Of a stretch of DNA of 15,640 nucleotides, positions 1-8,728 are shown piece after piece. The DNA is taken from positions 1 through 15,640 of the forward strand of contig PWGH01000060.1 in assembly GCA_003555285.1 (NCBI GenBank), in the 5' to 3' direction. Source of the stretch: Thioalkalivibrio sp. (GTDB taxonomy: Bacteria; Pseudomonadota; Gammaproteobacteria; Ectothiorhodospirales; Ectothiorhodospiraceae). A program made the translations under genes and the position numbers. The notes beneath the pieces were generated by a model. That model did not search any database and was not told the DNA's origin. It saw nothing but the letters and a program-made list of their open reading frames with translations. Numbering within the stretch: position 1 is the stretch's first letter; every line of letters begins with the position of its first letter.

Positions 1-1483
1 CAGGCGCTGGTGGTCCGCCCGTCGGGGCCACGGCGGCAACGGGCCTGCGTGGGGACCGGAATACGGCCAGGAGCAGCAGCAGGAAAAGCACCATCAGTCC
101 GGCGACCAGGCTCAACACCAGGCGATCGGCGACGATCCGCTCGTGCAGGGGCATCGTCTCGCCCCGGAGCAACCCGGAGTCTGCCTGCTGCTCGCGCATG
201 CGCCGCTCCAACTGCGCGAGTTCCGTGCTCACCACGCTGAGTAGGCGATCCCTTTCCAGTAGGTCCGCGCGCAGCGAGGTCATTTCCTCGCGCAATTCAT
301 TCATCGCGACCTGCTGGGAAAGGAGCGCTTCTTCAATGATCTGGGTACTGCGGGAGGCTTCAGGATCCTGCGTGGCCTCACCCAGGATCGCCAGGTGATC
401 GATTCCGGCCGATTCGGTATCGAGCGCCGCCGGGTCCTCGAGCGGGAGCGGGGTATCGGTCATCGAAGAATCAGCGCTGGCCGGAATCGACTCGGCGGCC
501 GCGAGGGACTCGGGCGCCGCGTCTGCGGGGACGGATTCGTCCGTGACCATCGCGGGCTCAGGCACCGCGTCAGCCGGGGCTGGTTCGTCGGCGGCCACCG
601 CGACAGCGGACTCATCGGTCGCAGCCGCGGCTGCGGCGGGCTGCGGTACGGGGGCCTCGGCCCGGGCCGCTGGGGTGGGGGGCTGCGATGCGTCACGCCA
701 TTCGACAACTTGGCGCTGCACGGCCTCGCGCGCCTGCTGCGCGCCCTGTCGCGCGACTTGATCCTGGGCGGGAATCGTCAACTCCACGTCCGCACGCAGG
801 CGATTGACGTTGCCGCCGGTGAAGGCCTGCGGATTGGCCTCCAGAAAGGCGAGCAAGGCCTGCTGGTCGGTGACGCCCACATAGCCCTGCTGACGCACGA
901 TGTTCAGCAGGGTATCGCCGCGCCGCACCTGATAGGTGAGTGCCCGCTCGCCGGCGGGCGCTGCCGCCGCGGGGCTGCGGGTGACGGCCGTGTCCGACCG
1001 CCGGGGGTCCGGACGGACGGCGTCCGGACGTCGGGCGGTGGGTTCCGGAGGGCTGCGGGCGGGGGGCACCGTCTGCGCCGGGGCGAAGCTCACCGGCGGA
1101 TCGAGCAGCAGCACGTATTCCCGGAGTACGCGCCCGGAACTCCAGCGTGCCTCCAGCAAAATGCCCACATAGGGATCCCGAACCGGCCGTTGCGTGGTCA
1201 GCAAGATCTGGCGGTTGCTGCCGCTGCCCTGCAACCGGATTTCCAGATCGGCCGGAACGGCACCCCGCACCAGACCGGCGCGGCGGTAGGCCTCCTCGCT
1301 GGCGAGGCGAAACTCCAGGGTGTCGTCGGCCAGGGCCGTCCCCTGTGCCGGGATCTGCGCTTGCAGCGGTTGATTCAAAAAGGACCGGACATCGATCCCG
1401 CCCAGGCTTACGTTGGCCGCGATGGGTAACGCCAACAAACCCAGGCCCAGGCCGAGGATGAGACCAACAATCACTCTATGCAC
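1..1483 (-). CDS. fimV: FimV/HubP-like polar peptidoglycan-binding protein, N-terminal part (3' end outside window)
   Basis: The frame is open from a GTG at 1483-1481 to the left edge, giving 494 codons without a stop. The start follows GGGGAGAG by about 6 bases. Residues 5-23 are a hydrophobic signal/anchor. Residues 26-130 match the conserved FimV N-terminal domain (LNQPLQAQI, LASEEAYRRAG, RPVRDPYVGILLEARW, REYVLLLDPP). Residues about 183-238 are a LysM domain (YQVRRGDTLLNIV, then NPQAFTGGNVNRLRAD). An Ala/Pro/Asp-rich linker follows, then a likely coiled coil at about 380-435 and a transmembrane helix at about 454-475. In FimV/HubP proteins the LysM binds peptidoglycan in the periplasm, and the acidic cytoplasmic C-terminus, here missing, organises polar machinery such as type IV pili and flagella. 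The position just downstream of asd is the usual one for this family. The domain match is seen in the sequence; the polar role is family knowledge. Confidence 0.9.
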   Translation of the reverse strand, partial: MHRVIVGLILGLGLGLLALPIAANVSLGGIDVRSFLNQPLQAQIPAQGTALADDTLEFRLASEEAYRRAGLVRGAVPADLEIRLQGSGSNRQILLTTQRPVRDPYVGILLEARWSSGRVLREYVLLLDPPVSFAPAQTVPPARSPPEPTARRPDAVRPDPRRSDTAVTRSPAAAAPAGERALTYQVRRGDTLLNIVRQQGYVGVTDQQALLAFLEANPQAFTGGNVNRLRADVELTIPAQDQVARQGAQQAREAVQRQVVEWRDASQPPTPAARAEAPVPQPAAAAAATDESAVAVAADEPAPADAVPEPAMVTDESVPADAAPESLAAAESIPASADSSMTDTPLPLEDPAALDTESAGIDHLAILGEATQDPEASRSTQIIEEALLSQQVAMNELREEMTSLRADLLERDRLLSVVSTELAQLERRMREQQADSGLLRGETMPLHERIVADRLVLSLVAGLMVLFLLLLLAVFRSPRRPVAAVAPTGGPPAP

Positions 1484-1524
1484 ACGAAACTCTCCCCTAC
1501 CGATATCGGCACACCAAGCCGGAT

Positions 1525-1546
1525 TCGGGCGTCTTGCTGCGCCCGA
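1525..1546 (-). other. Small hairpin between asd and fimV
   Basis: The asd-fimV spacer contains inverted arms TCGGGCG (1525-1531) and CGCCCGA (1540-1546), giving a 7-bp G+C-rich stem with an 8-base loop. No run of T follows on the minus strand, so it is not a standard intrinsic terminator. It could modulate read-through from asd into fimV or stabilise an RNA end; this is inference. Confidence 0.35.
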
Positions 1547-1599
1547 TGCCCCCGGAACGGCTCCAGATTATCAGAGACACCGGATTCAGTGGGAGTGAA

Positions 1600-2625
1600 T
1601 TACAGATAATCGCGGATCAACACCTCGGCGATCTGCACGGTATTGAGTGCCGCCCCTTTGCGCAGGTTGTCGGAAACGATCCACAGGTCCAGACCACGCG
1701 GGTGCGAAATGTCCTCCCGAATCCGGCCGACGAACACCCCGTCCTGACCGCTGCTCTCGGTCACTGCGGTCGGGTAGCCCCCCGGTCCGGGCACATCCAT
1801 CACGATCACCCCGGGCGCCTGGGCCAGCAGTTCGCGGGCTGCATCGGCGGTGATCTTGTCCCGGGTCTCCAGATGCACCGCCTCGGAATGCCCGTAGAAG
1901 ACCGGGACGCGCACCGTCGTCGGATTTACCATGATCGAATCGTCGCCCAGGATCTTGCGGGTCTCCCAGACCATCTTCATCTCTTCCTTGGTATAGCCGT
2001 TGTCCATGAAGGCGTCGATGTGCGGCAACACATTGAAGGCGATCTGCTTTGGATAGACCGTGCATTCCACCGGTCGGCCATTCAACAAGGCGGAGGTCTG
2101 CTGGGCCAGTTCCTCGATCGCCTCCTTACCGGTGCCCGAGACCGCCTGATAGGTGGCGACGTTGATGCGCTGGATCCCGACGGCATCGTAGATCGGCTTC
2201 AGCGCCACCAGCATCTGGATGGTGGAGCAATTGGGGTTGGCGATGATGCCCCGCTGGGTGTGCTGCGCGATCGCTTCCGGATTGACCTCCGGAATCACCA
2301 GCGGGATGTCGTCGTCGTAGCGAAACTGCGAGGTGTTGTCGACCACCACGCAGCCCGCGGCCGCGGCCTTGGGCGCGTATTCGGCCGACACCGAGGCACC
2401 CGGGGAGAACAGGGCGATCTGCACTTGGCTGAAATCGAACGTGGCCAGGTCCTCGACCACCAATTCGCGCCGACCGAATTCCACCGTCTTGCCCGCCGAA
2501 CGCTCACTGGCGAGCGCGTACACCTTTCCCACCGGGAACTTGCGCTGCGCCAGGATCGCCAGCATCGTCTCACCGACGGCTCCAGTGGCACCAACGACCG
2601 CCACATCATATTGCTTGTCTGTCAT
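1600..2625 (-). CDS. asd: Aspartate-semialdehyde dehydrogenase
   Basis: This 341-residue protein catalyses NADPH-dependent reduction of L-aspartyl-4-phosphate to L-aspartate-4-semialdehyde in the cytoplasm, the branch point to lysine/diaminopimelate, threonine and methionine. The N-terminal nucleotide-binding loop is GATGAVG (13-19). The catalytic cysteine is Cys133 in NPNCSTIQM, with Gln160 in YQAVSGTGK. The substrate-binding Arg239 and the catalytic His246 lie in RVPVFYGHSEAVH. The length and the single-Cys NPNCST motif match the shorter Asd subtype rather than the about 370-residue E. coli form. The ATG start is followed by the expected N-terminus (YDVAVVGATGAVG), with a modest GAGGCGG upstream. 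It lies 138 bases downstream of leuB on the same strand and upstream of fimV, the usual order in this region. Nothing appears broken. Confidence 0.97.
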   Translation of the reverse strand: MTDKQYDVAVVGATGAVGETMLAILAQRKFPVGKVYALASERSAGKTVEFGRRELVVEDLATFDFSQVQIALFSPGASVSAEYAPKAAAAGCVVVDNTSQFRYDDDIPLVIPEVNPEAIAQHTQRGIIANPNCSTIQMLVALKPIYDAVGIQRINVATYQAVSGTGKEAIEELAQQTSALLNGRPVECTVYPKQIAFNVLPHIDAFMDNGYTKEEMKMVWETRKILGDDSIMVNPTTVRVPVFYGHSEAVHLETRDKITADAARELLAQAPGVIVMDVPGPGGYPTAVTESSGQDGVFVGRIREDISHPRGLDLWIVSDNLRKGAALNTVQIAEVLIRDYL

Positions 2626-2763
2626 GCCGTTACCGCCTCTTTTGAACCGTTAGATTGAATTTCGATACCGCCCGCGTCGGATGTCGGTGCACGCCAGACC
2701 CGGCCGACCTTCGATGCCCGCTCCGGCCCCGCGATCGCGCTCCGGCGCCGCGGTGCAGCCCGG

Positions 2764-3840
2764 TTATTTGGCCGTCAGCGCCGCAACCAGGGCCGTGCCC
2801 ATGGTCGCCGTACCCACCGCCGTGCACCCCTCGGAATGGATGTCGGCGGTGCGCAGCCCCTGATCCAGCACCCGGGCCACGGCGGCCTCGATCCGGCGGG
2901 CCCCCGATTCCGCCCCAAGGCTGTGGCGCAACAGCATCGCCAGCGACAGCACGGTGGCGATCGGATTGGCCTGGTCTTGCCCGGCGATATCCGGGGCCGA
3001 ACCGTGGATCGGTTCATACAACCCGGCGCCGCTGGCGTTCAGCGACGCCGAGGGCAGCATGCCAATGGAACCGGTCAGCATCGCCGCCGTATCGGACAGG
3101 ATATCGCCAAAAAGGTTGCCGGTAACCATCACGTCGAACTGCTTGGGTGCGCGCACCAGTTGCATCGCGGCATTGTCCACGTACAAATGCGAGAGCTCGA
3201 CGTCCGGATAGTCCCGAGCGACTTGGATCACCACCTCGCGCCAGAGCTCGGAGACCTCGAGCACATTGGCCTTGTCCACCGAACACAGGCGACGGTTGCG
3301 CTTCATCGCGGCCTCGAAGCCGACCCGGGCGATGCGCTCGATCTCCGACTCGCTGTACACGGCGGTGTTGAAGCCCACCCGCTCGCCACCGCGCATCTCG
3401 ATCCCGCGCGGCTGGCCGAAGTAGATGTCGCCGGTGAGTTCACGCACGATCAGCAGATCCAGCCCAGCCACCACCTCCGGTCTCAGGGTCGAGGCCGCCG
3501 CCAGCTGCGGATACAGGATTGCCGGGCGCAGGTTCGCGAACAGGCCCAGATCCGCTCGAATGCCGAGCAATCCGCGCTCGGGGCGCAATTCGCGCTCCAG
3601 CCCCTCGTACTGCGGGCCGCCGACAGCGCCGAGCAGGATCGCATCGGCCGCCCGCGCCAGGCTGCGGGTCGCCTCCGGATAGGGTTCGCCCAGGCTATCG
3701 ACGGCCGCGCCTCCGATCAGCCCCTCGTCGATCTCCAGCTCCAGCCCTTCCAGCTCCGCCACCCGATACAGGACTTTGCGCGCCTCGTTGACGATCTCCG
3801 GGCCAATCCCGTCGCCGGGCAATACCAGAATCTTGTGCAC
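2764..3840 (-). CDS. leuB: 3-isopropylmalate dehydrogenase
   Basis: LeuB oxidatively decarboxylates (2R,3S)-3-isopropylmalate with NAD+ to 2-oxoisocaproate, the direct precursor of leucine, in the cytoplasm. The 358 residues match the family length. Visible motifs are [10 protein letters not shown] near the N-terminus, ELTGDIYFG with catalytic Tyr140, Lys190 in SVDKANVL, the metal-binding aspartates Asp222 (YVDNAAMQ), Asp246 and Asp250 ([10 protein letters not shown]), and the NAD-binding [13 protein letters not shown] segment. I chose the GTG at 3840-3838 ([11 protein letters not shown]), with GAGGAG upstream. A TTG further upstream in frame would add eight residues (MSIEESRR) that overlap this ribosome-binding site. 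The gene is 65 bases downstream of leuD and probably co-transcribed with leuCD. Confidence 0.97.
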   Translation of the reverse strand: MHKILVLPGDGIGPEIVNEARKVLYRVAELEGLELEIDEGLIGGAAVDSLGEPYPEATRSLARAADAILLGAVGGPQYEGLERELRPERGLLGIRADLGLFANLRPAILYPQLAAASTLRPEVVAGLDLLIVRELTGDIYFGQPRGIEMRGGERVGFNTAVYSESEIERIARVGFEAAMKRNRRLCSVDKANVLEVSELWREVVIQVARDYPDVELSHLYVDNAAMQLVRAPKQFDVMVTGNLFGDILSDTAAMLTGSIGMLPSASLNASGAGLYEPIHGSAPDIAGQDQANPIATVLSLAMLLRHSLGAESGARRIEAAVARVLDQGLRTADIHSEGCTAVGTATMGTALVAALTAK

Positions 3841-3905
3841 TCGCCTGCTCTCCTCGATTGACAATGTTCCATGCGCCGGCGCCTCGCCGGCCGGTGTGGA
3901 TCCGA

Positions 3906-4550
3906 TCAGGTCTCGCCCAGCAACCAGGGTGCCTCGATCCGGCGCCGCGCTTCATAGGCGCGAATCGCCTCGGCATGTTGCAGTGTGAGCGCGATATCGT
4001 CCACACCCTCGAGCAGCCGCTGGCGGCGATTCGCGTCCACCGTGAAGGCGAACGCCGGTCCCTCGGGGACCCGAACCACGTTCTCCTGCAGATCCACCTC
4101 GAGCTGCAGACCGGGCTCGCGGCTCACCCTTTGGAAGAGGTCCTCGACCTCCTCTTCTTTTAAAACAACCGGTAATAACCCATTCTTGAAGCTGTTATTA
4201 AAGAATATATCGGCATAGGACGGGGCGATGACCGCGCGAAATCCGAAGTCGGTCAGCGCCCAGACGGCGTGCTCCCGCGAGGAGCCGCAGCCGAAGTTCT
4301 TGCGCGCGAGCAGGATGGTCGCCCGATCGAAGGGCGGCTGATTCAGCACGAACTCGGGATTCTTTCGGCGTCCGCTGGAATCGGCATCGGGCTCGCCCGG
4401 ATCCAGGTAGCGCCAGTCATCGAAGGCGTTGGGACCAAAGCCCGTGCGCTTCACCGACTTCAGGTATTGCTTCGGGATGATCGCGTCGGTGTCCACGTTC
4501 GAACGGTCGAGCGGCGCGGCGATGCCGCGATGGGTGATGAATGCCTGCAC
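3906..4550 (-). CDS. leuD: 3-isopropylmalate dehydratase, small subunit
   Basis: LeuD is the swivelling small subunit that pairs with LeuC to isomerise 2-isopropylmalate to 3-isopropylmalate. The 214 residues match family length. Motifs are [16 protein letters not shown] (16-31), [14 protein letters not shown] (86-99) and [17 protein letters not shown] (111-127). The start is GTG at 4550-4548, seven bases after GGAGGA; that ribosome-binding site overlaps the last codons of leuC, and only 3 bases separate the leuC stop from this start, so translational coupling is likely. One oddity is that codons for about residues 112-132 are strongly AT-rich (ATA, three TTA, AAA) while the rest of the gene is G+C-rich; this patch is reported separately. 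The protein sequence there is normal, so function is not in doubt. Confidence 0.97.
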   Translation of the reverse strand: MQAFITHRGIAAPLDRSNVDTDAIIPKQYLKSVKRTGFGPNAFDDWRYLDPGEPDADSSGRRKNPEFVLNQPPFDRATILLARKNFGCGSSREHAVWALTDFGFRAVIAPSYADIFFNNSFKNGLLPVVLKEEEVEDLFQRVSREPGLQLEVDLQENVVRVPEGPAFAFTVDANRRQRLLEGVDDIALTLQHAEAIRAYEARRRIEAPWLLGET

Positions 4551-4553
4551 GGT

Positions 4554-5963
4554 TCAATCCTCCAGCTGTGCGGGTGCGATGAAGTGTCCAGCCACGGCCG
4601 CCGCCGCGGCCAACGCCGGGCTCACCAAATGGGTGCGCCCACCCTGTCCCTGGCGCCCCTCGAAGTTGCGGTTCGAGGTCGAGGCGCAGCGCTCGCCGGG
4701 TTCCAGGCGGTCGGCGTTCATCGCCAGGCACATCGAACACCCCGGCTCGCGCCATTCGAAACCGGCATCCAGGAACACCCGGTCCAGGCCCTCGGCCTCC
4801 GCCTGCTGCTTCACCAGCCCCGAGCCCGGCACGACCATCGCCAGCTGGATGCTGACCGCCTTGTGCCGACCGCGCACCACCTCGGCGGCAGCACGCAGGT
4901 CCTCGATCCGAGAATTGGTGCAGGACCCGATGAAGACCTTGTGCGGACGGATGTCGCGAATCGCCATCCCCGCCTCCAGGCCCATGTACTGCAGCGCCCG
5001 GCGCATGCCCTCGGCCCGGACCGGATCCGCTTCCTGCTCCGGATCCGGCACCCGGCCGGAAACACCCACCACCATCTCTGGAGAAGTGCCCCAGCTCACC
5101 TGCGGCTCGATCGCCGTGGCATCGATTTCCACGACCGCGTCGAAGACCGCGTCCACGTCGCTGACCAGCTCCCGCCAGGTCGTGGCGGCACGCTCGAACA
5201 GTGCGCCGGTCGGCGCCTGCGGGCGGCCGCGCACGTAGTCGATGGTCTTCTCGTCGACGCCGACCATGCCGGCGCGGGCCCCGGCCTCGATCGCCATGTT
5301 GCAGACGGTCATGCGTCCCTCGATCGACAGGCCGCGAATCGCGGAGCCGCCGAATTCGATCGCATACCCGTTGCCGCCCGCGGTGCCGATTCGGCCGATG
5401 ATCGCCAGCACCACGTCCTTCGCAGTCACACCCGGGCGCAGATCGCCTTCCACGCGCCCCAGCATGCTGCGCGACTTCCTCTGCCACAGGCACTGGGTCG
5501 CGAGCACATGCTCGACCTCTGAGGTGCCGATCCCGAAGGCGAGCGCGCCGAGCGCACCGTGCGTGGAGGTGTGGGAATCTCCGCACACCACCGTGGAACC
5601 GGGCAAGGTCGCGCCCTGTTCCGGCCCGATCACGTGCACGATGCCCTGGCGCCGGTCGCCCATCGGGAAATAATTCAGGCCGTAGGCGGCGACGTTGCTC
5701 GCCAGGGCCTCGACTTGCTGGCGCGAGACCGCATCGGTGATGCCTGCAGCGCGATTGACGGTGGGCACGTTGTGATCCGGCACCGCCAGCACCGAAGCGC
5801 TTCGCCAGGGCTGGCGGCCCGCCAGGCGCAGCCCCTCGAAGGCCTGCGGCGAGGTCACCTCGTGCACCAGATGCCGATCGATGTACAGCAGGGCGGTCCC
5901 ATCGACCTCCTCGCGCACCCGATGGCTCTGCCACAATTTGTCGTACAAGGTCTGCGCGGTCAT
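4554..5963 (-). CDS. leuC: 3-isopropylmalate dehydratase, large subunit
   Basis: LeuC is the aconitase-fold large subunit carrying the [4Fe-4S] cluster; with LeuD it isomerises isopropylmalate. The 469 residues match the bacterial family. The three cluster ligands are present: Cys348 in [11 protein letters not shown], and Cys409 and Cys412 in GCSMCLAMN. The active-site region [32 protein letters not shown] begins near residue 126. The start is ATG at 5963-5961 ([11 protein letters not shown]), preceded by a near-perfect AGGAGG seven bases away. An earlier in-frame ATG at 6083 would add 40 unrelated residues and is rejected. leuC leads the leuCDB set; upstream lies the decayed LysR gene rather than an intact divergent regulator. 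Confidence 0.97.
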   Translation of the reverse strand: MTAQTLYDKLWQSHRVREEVDGTALLYIDRHLVHEVTSPQAFEGLRLAGRQPWRSASVLAVPDHNVPTVNRAAGITDAVSRQQVEALASNVAAYGLNYFPMGDRRQGIVHVIGPEQGATLPGSTVVCGDSHTSTHGALGALAFGIGTSEVEHVLATQCLWQRKSRSMLGRVEGDLRPGVTAKDVVLAIIGRIGTAGGNGYAIEFGGSAIRGLSIEGRMTVCNMAIEAGARAGMVGVDEKTIDYVRGRPQAPTGALFERAATTWRELVSDVDAVFDAVVEIDATAIEPQVSWGTSPEMVVGVSGRVPDPEQEADPVRAEGMRRALQYMGLEAGMAIRDIRPHKVFIGSCTNSRIEDLRAAAEVVRGRHKAVSIQLAMVVPGSGLVKQQAEAEGLDRVFLDAGFEWREPGCSMCLAMNADRLEPGERCASTSNRNFEGRQGQGGRTHLVSPALAAAAAVAGHFIAPAQLED

Positions 5964-6084
5964 GGTTCCTCCTGCGAAACGAATTCCGGCGGTCCGCAGC
6001 GCCGGACCGAAATCGGCATTCGCGCCCGAATGCGGCGTCGAACGGCCAGCGGGTATTCTTCTCCCCCTTAGGCATAACAGCAAG
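5964..6084. promoter_or_regulatory. Probable leuCDB promoter/leader region
   Basis: This 121-base stretch holds the leuC ribosome-binding site and, further out, a locally less G+C-rich segment around 6053-6081 (minus-strand TTGCTG, then TTATGCCTAAGG, then AGAATA) that could be the leuC promoter. The hexamers match sigma-70 consensus only partly. In related genomes a LysR regulator divergent from leuC would bind here; that regulator survives only as a fragment at 6085. The promoter call is inference from position and base composition. Confidence 0.3.
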
Positions 6085-6285
6085 GCCCTGCACCGCCTGC
6101 CGACGGCGCTCAGCGCCTGCCGCAGGCGTTACCCGGCGATCGAACTGGAATTAGTGTTCCTCGATTCGGAGGCCGGCATCGAGGCCGTCGCGCGACGCAC
6201 GGTGGATGTGGCGCTGGCCACCCTGCCCGATCCGCTCCCGCAGGGCTTGCAGGCCGCGGTGCTCTGGCGCGATCGACTCGATTCT
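6085..6285 (+). pseudogene. Remnant of a LysR-type regulator gene (effector-domain fragment only)
   Basis: In the plus frame, about 67 codons read as the first part of a LysR substrate-binding domain: ALHRLPTAL, then [20 protein letters not shown], then IEAVARRTVDVALATLP, then GLQAAVLWRDRL. The family pattern is LP.L..F..RYP.VEL.L, then DVAL.TLP, then LW.D.L. The winged-helix DNA-binding half (about 90 residues) that should precede it is absent, as only about 120 bases separate it from leuC. The C-terminal half is also gone, because the leuA stop is at 6302. No start codon or ribosome-binding site serves this piece. Its orientation, divergent from leuC, matches the intact LysR gene found next to leuC in Pseudomonas-like genomes. 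The simplest reading is a gene decayed by deletion, probably when leuA came to lie here. Confidence 0.75.
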
Positions 6286-6301
6286 CGACCGAGTCCTCGC
6301 C

Positions 6302-8038
6302 CTATCCATAGCCCTGCACGCCGGCACGAGCCTGCACGCCGACACGGGCCAGCGCGGTCAGCACCGCCTGCACCGCCGCGCCCGCGCTGTCCTCGGCGAT
6401 CGCGACCCCGGCCACGCGTTCGCCGTTCACGGTCATCGCGACGGCCGCCAGGGCCTGGGCGCCGGTGCTGTGTTCGAGCGCATGCTCGTCGAACTCGACC
6501 ACCTCCAGCACCAGCCCGTAGCACCGCTCCAGCGCCGCGACCAGGGCCGAGACGACGCCATCGCCGCGTGCCGTCAACCGTTGCACCACGCCCGCCTGCG
6601 CCAGCTGCACCTCGATCTCGACCGGCCCACCCGGTGGCCGCGAACCCGGATCAGGCGCAACCGGGCAATGCCCGCCCGGACGGTGCAGACGATACCCGGT
6701 CAGTTGCCAATCGGGCGGCGTCGCCAGGTAGAAGCGATCGAACAAGGCGCGCAGGGCGCGCGAATTCACCTCGGCTCCGGTCGCCTCGGCTTCAGCCTGG
6801 ACGTCCCGGGCAAAGTCCACCGCCAGCCAGCGCGGCAGGCGGATCCCATGATCGCGTTCCAGCACATGGGCGACACCGCCCTTGCCGGACTGGCTGTTGA
6901 TGCGCACCACCGCCTCGTACCGGCGGCCGAGGTCGCGCGGATCGATCGGCAGATACGGCACCGCCCAGGCGCCGCCCTCGCGCTCCCAATGGGCCAGACC
7001 CTTGCCGATCGCATCCTGATGGCTGCCGGAGAAGGCGGTGTAGACCAGTTCACCGGCCCAGGGATGGCGCGGGTGGACCGTCAGCGCGGTACAGTCCTCG
7101 TAGACCGCCTCGATCGCGGCCAGATCGCTCAGATCCAGGTGGGGGTCGATGCCCTGGGAATACAGGTTCATCGCCACGGTGATCAGGTCCATGTTGCCGG
7201 TGCGCTCGCCGTTGCCGAACAGCGTCCCCTCCAGGCGGTCGGCGCCGGCGAGCAGGCCGAGTTCGGCCGCGGCAACCCCGGTCCCGCGGTCGTTGTGGGT
7301 GTGCAGCGACACGATGAAGTGTTCGCGCGACGCCACCCGGTCGCAGAAGCCCTCGACCTGGTCGGCAAACGCGTTGGGGGTGCTGAGCTCCACCGTCGCC
7401 GGCAGGTTGATGATCACACGCTGCCCGAGATCCGGGCGCCAGATGGCGTTCACCGCATCGACCACCGCCACTGCATAGTCGGGCTCGGTCGCCGAATAGC
7501 TTTCCGGGGAATACTGGAAGGTCCACTCGGTGTCCGGGTAGGCCAGCGCGCCGTCGCGCACCCAGCGCGCGCCGTTTTCGGCAATTGCCTGCACACCGGC
7601 GCGATCCAGGCCGAAGACCTGTTCCCGCTGCACCCGGCTGGTCGAGTTGTACACATGCACGATGGCGCGGCGCACCCCCGCCAGCGCCTCGAAGCTGCGC
7701 GCGATCAACTCGGCACGCGCCGGGGTCAGCACCTGGATGGTCACCGACTCGGGAATCCGGTCCTCGTCGATCAGGCGGCGGGTGAAGTCGAAGTCCGCCT
7801 GCGACGCCGAGGGAAAGCCCACCTCGATCTCGGTCAGGCCGATGCGCACCAGCAGATCGAAAAACCGGAGCTTCTGCTCGACCGACATCGGCCGCTCCAG
7901 CGCCTGGTTGCCGTCGCGCAGATCGACGCTGGCAAAACGCGGCGCGGCGGTAATCCGCCGGTCCGGCCAGCGGCGGTCCGGCTTTGGCAACGCCACGGGC
8001 GGTGCGTACTTGCGGTGATCGAAGCCGTGTTGGGTCAT
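6302..8038 (-). CDS. leuA: 2-isopropylmalate synthase, long (yeast/actinobacterial-type) class
   Basis: LeuA condenses acetyl-CoA with 2-oxoisovalerate, the first committed step of leucine synthesis, in the cytoplasm. The 578 residues fit the longer LeuA class rather than the about 515-residue E. coli type. The motif RDGNQAL (41-47) is characteristic of the long class. Other catalytic TIM-barrel motifs are IEVGFPSASQADFDF (71-85), the metal-binding HTHND (246-250) and GNGERTGN (275-282). From about residue 440 comes the C-terminal allosteric domain, where leucine normally binds for feedback inhibition. The start is ATG at 8038-8036 (MTQHGFDHRKY), with GAGGA about 8 bases upstream. Two earlier in-frame ATGs (8122, 8101) would add unconserved residues and are rejected. 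It is divergent from an Lrp-type gene, and its 3' end abuts the LysR remnant. Confidence 0.96.
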   Translation of the reverse strand: MTQHGFDHRKYAPPVALPKPDRRWPDRRITAAPRFASVDLRDGNQALERPMSVEQKLRFFDLLVRIGLTEIEVGFPSASQADFDFTRRLIDEDRIPESVTIQVLTPARAELIARSFEALAGVRRAIVHVYNSTSRVQREQVFGLDRAGVQAIAENGARWVRDGALAYPDTEWTFQYSPESYSATEPDYAVAVVDAVNAIWRPDLGQRVIINLPATVELSTPNAFADQVEGFCDRVASREHFIVSLHTHNDRGTGVAAAELGLLAGADRLEGTLFGNGERTGNMDLITVAMNLYSQGIDPHLDLSDLAAIEAVYEDCTALTVHPRHPWAGELVYTAFSGSHQDAIGKGLAHWEREGGAWAVPYLPIDPRDLGRRYEAVVRINSQSGKGGVAHVLERDHGIRLPRWLAVDFARDVQAEAEATGAEVNSRALRALFDRFYLATPPDWQLTGYRLHRPGGHCPVAPDPGSRPPGGPVEIEVQLAQAGVVQRLTARGDGVVSALVAALERCYGLVLEVVEFDEHALEHSTGAQALAAVAMTVNGERVAGVAIAEDSAGAAVQAVLTALARVGVQARAGVQGYG

Positions 8039-8099
8039 CAATGGGTCCTCGTGCTGGGCGGGCCGCGGCCTGCGTGCGGCGCGGTGGGTTCCAAGCACC

Positions 8100-8208
8100 A
8101 TGATATGCGAACCGCTGCGCAATGAATCGTCTATTATTCCTCTATTAAGCGCCGATGCGATAGATCATTGCGCCAAATGCACCATAACTGGAATTATCCA
8201 CCCCGCTC
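8100..8208. promoter_or_regulatory. Divergent leuA / Lrp-type gene control region with dyad
   Basis: Between the divergent starts the sequence turns locally AT-rich. It contains an inverted repeat of GCGCAATGA (8117-8125) with TCATTGCGC (8165-8173), whose arm centres are 48 bases apart. The AT-rich section between the arms (8127-8147) could provide -10 elements for leuA (minus-strand AATAAT or TAATAG). TTGCGC at 8169-8174 followed 18 bases later by AATTAT could serve the plus-strand gene. Lrp/AsnC regulators commonly bind spaced dyads in their own divergent promoters, so this is a good candidate operator. The repeat is seen directly; the operator role is inference. Confidence 0.45.
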
Positions 8209-8703
8209 ATGAAATCACCCCCACCGCACCGCCTCGACCGCACCGATCGCCGCATCCTCGAGGTGCTGCAGCAGGATGCCGGCCTGTCCAATCAGGCCCT
8301 GGCCGAGCGCGTCGATCTCAGCCCCTCACCCTGCCTGCGCCGCGTCCGGGCGCTGGAGGAGGCGGGCATCATCCTGGCCCGGGTGGCGCTGCTGGACCGC
8401 AAGCGCCTGGGCCTGGAATTGACCGCGCTGATCCAGATCGGCATGGATCGCCACACGCCGGAGCGCTTCGCCGCCTTCGAAGCCGCGGTCGCGGCGTATC
8501 CCGAGGTGCAGCACTGCTTCCTGATCACCGGCCAGGCCGCCGATTATCTGCTGCAGGTGGTGGTCCCGGACATGGATGCCTATCAGGACTTCCTGCTGCG
8601 CCGGATCACCCGCCTGGACGGTGTCAGCAGCGTGCATTCGAGCTTCGTGCTGCGCCGGGTCATCGACCGCACCGCCCTCCCCCTGGCCTACAGCGAACGC
8701 TGA
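8209..8703 (+). CDS. Lrp/AsnC-family transcriptional regulator
   Basis: This 164-residue protein has the two-part Lrp/AsnC layout. An N-terminal winged helix-turn-helix occupies about residues 9-60 (LDRTDRRILEVLQQDAGLSN, then LAERVDLSPSPCLRRVRALEEAGII). A C-terminal RAM ligand-binding and oligomerisation domain covers about 66-150 (LTALIQIGMDR, EVQHCFLITGQAADYLLQVVVPDM, VSSVHSSFVLR). Length and motifs are typical of Lrp-like feast/famine regulators, which form octamers and sense amino acids. The ATG at 8209 is the only sensible start, though no strong ribosome-binding site is visible. It is transcribed divergently from leuA across a 170-base spacer with a dyad, which suggests control of leuA, of itself, or of both. 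Whether it is the global Lrp or a local paralogue cannot be told here, so no gene symbol is given. Confidence 0.93.
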   Translation: MKSPPPHRLDRTDRRILEVLQQDAGLSNQALAERVDLSPSPCLRRVRALEEAGIILARVALLDRKRLGLELTALIQIGMDRHTPERFAAFEAAVAAYPEVQHCFLITGQAADYLLQVVVPDMDAYQDFLLRRITRLDGVSSVHSSFVLRRVIDRTALPLAYSER

Positions 8704-8728
8704 CCCCGGCCACTCCAGCCCCGTGGGC

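Noticed and set aside
4269..5522. Long plus-strand frames opposite leuC, leuD and leuA
   Set aside because: Their translations are compositionally biased shadows of well-supported minus-strand enzymes.
6200..6301. Intrinsic terminator after leuA
   Set aside because: A weak GACTCG/CGAGTC stem is present near 6263-6293, but without a T-run on the minus strand.
8039..8122. Longer LeuA start or a leucine leader peptide upstream of leuA
   Set aside because: The extra residues are not conserved-looking, contain few leucines, and the ATG at 8038 has a good ribosome-binding site. No attenuator hairpin with a T-run was seen.
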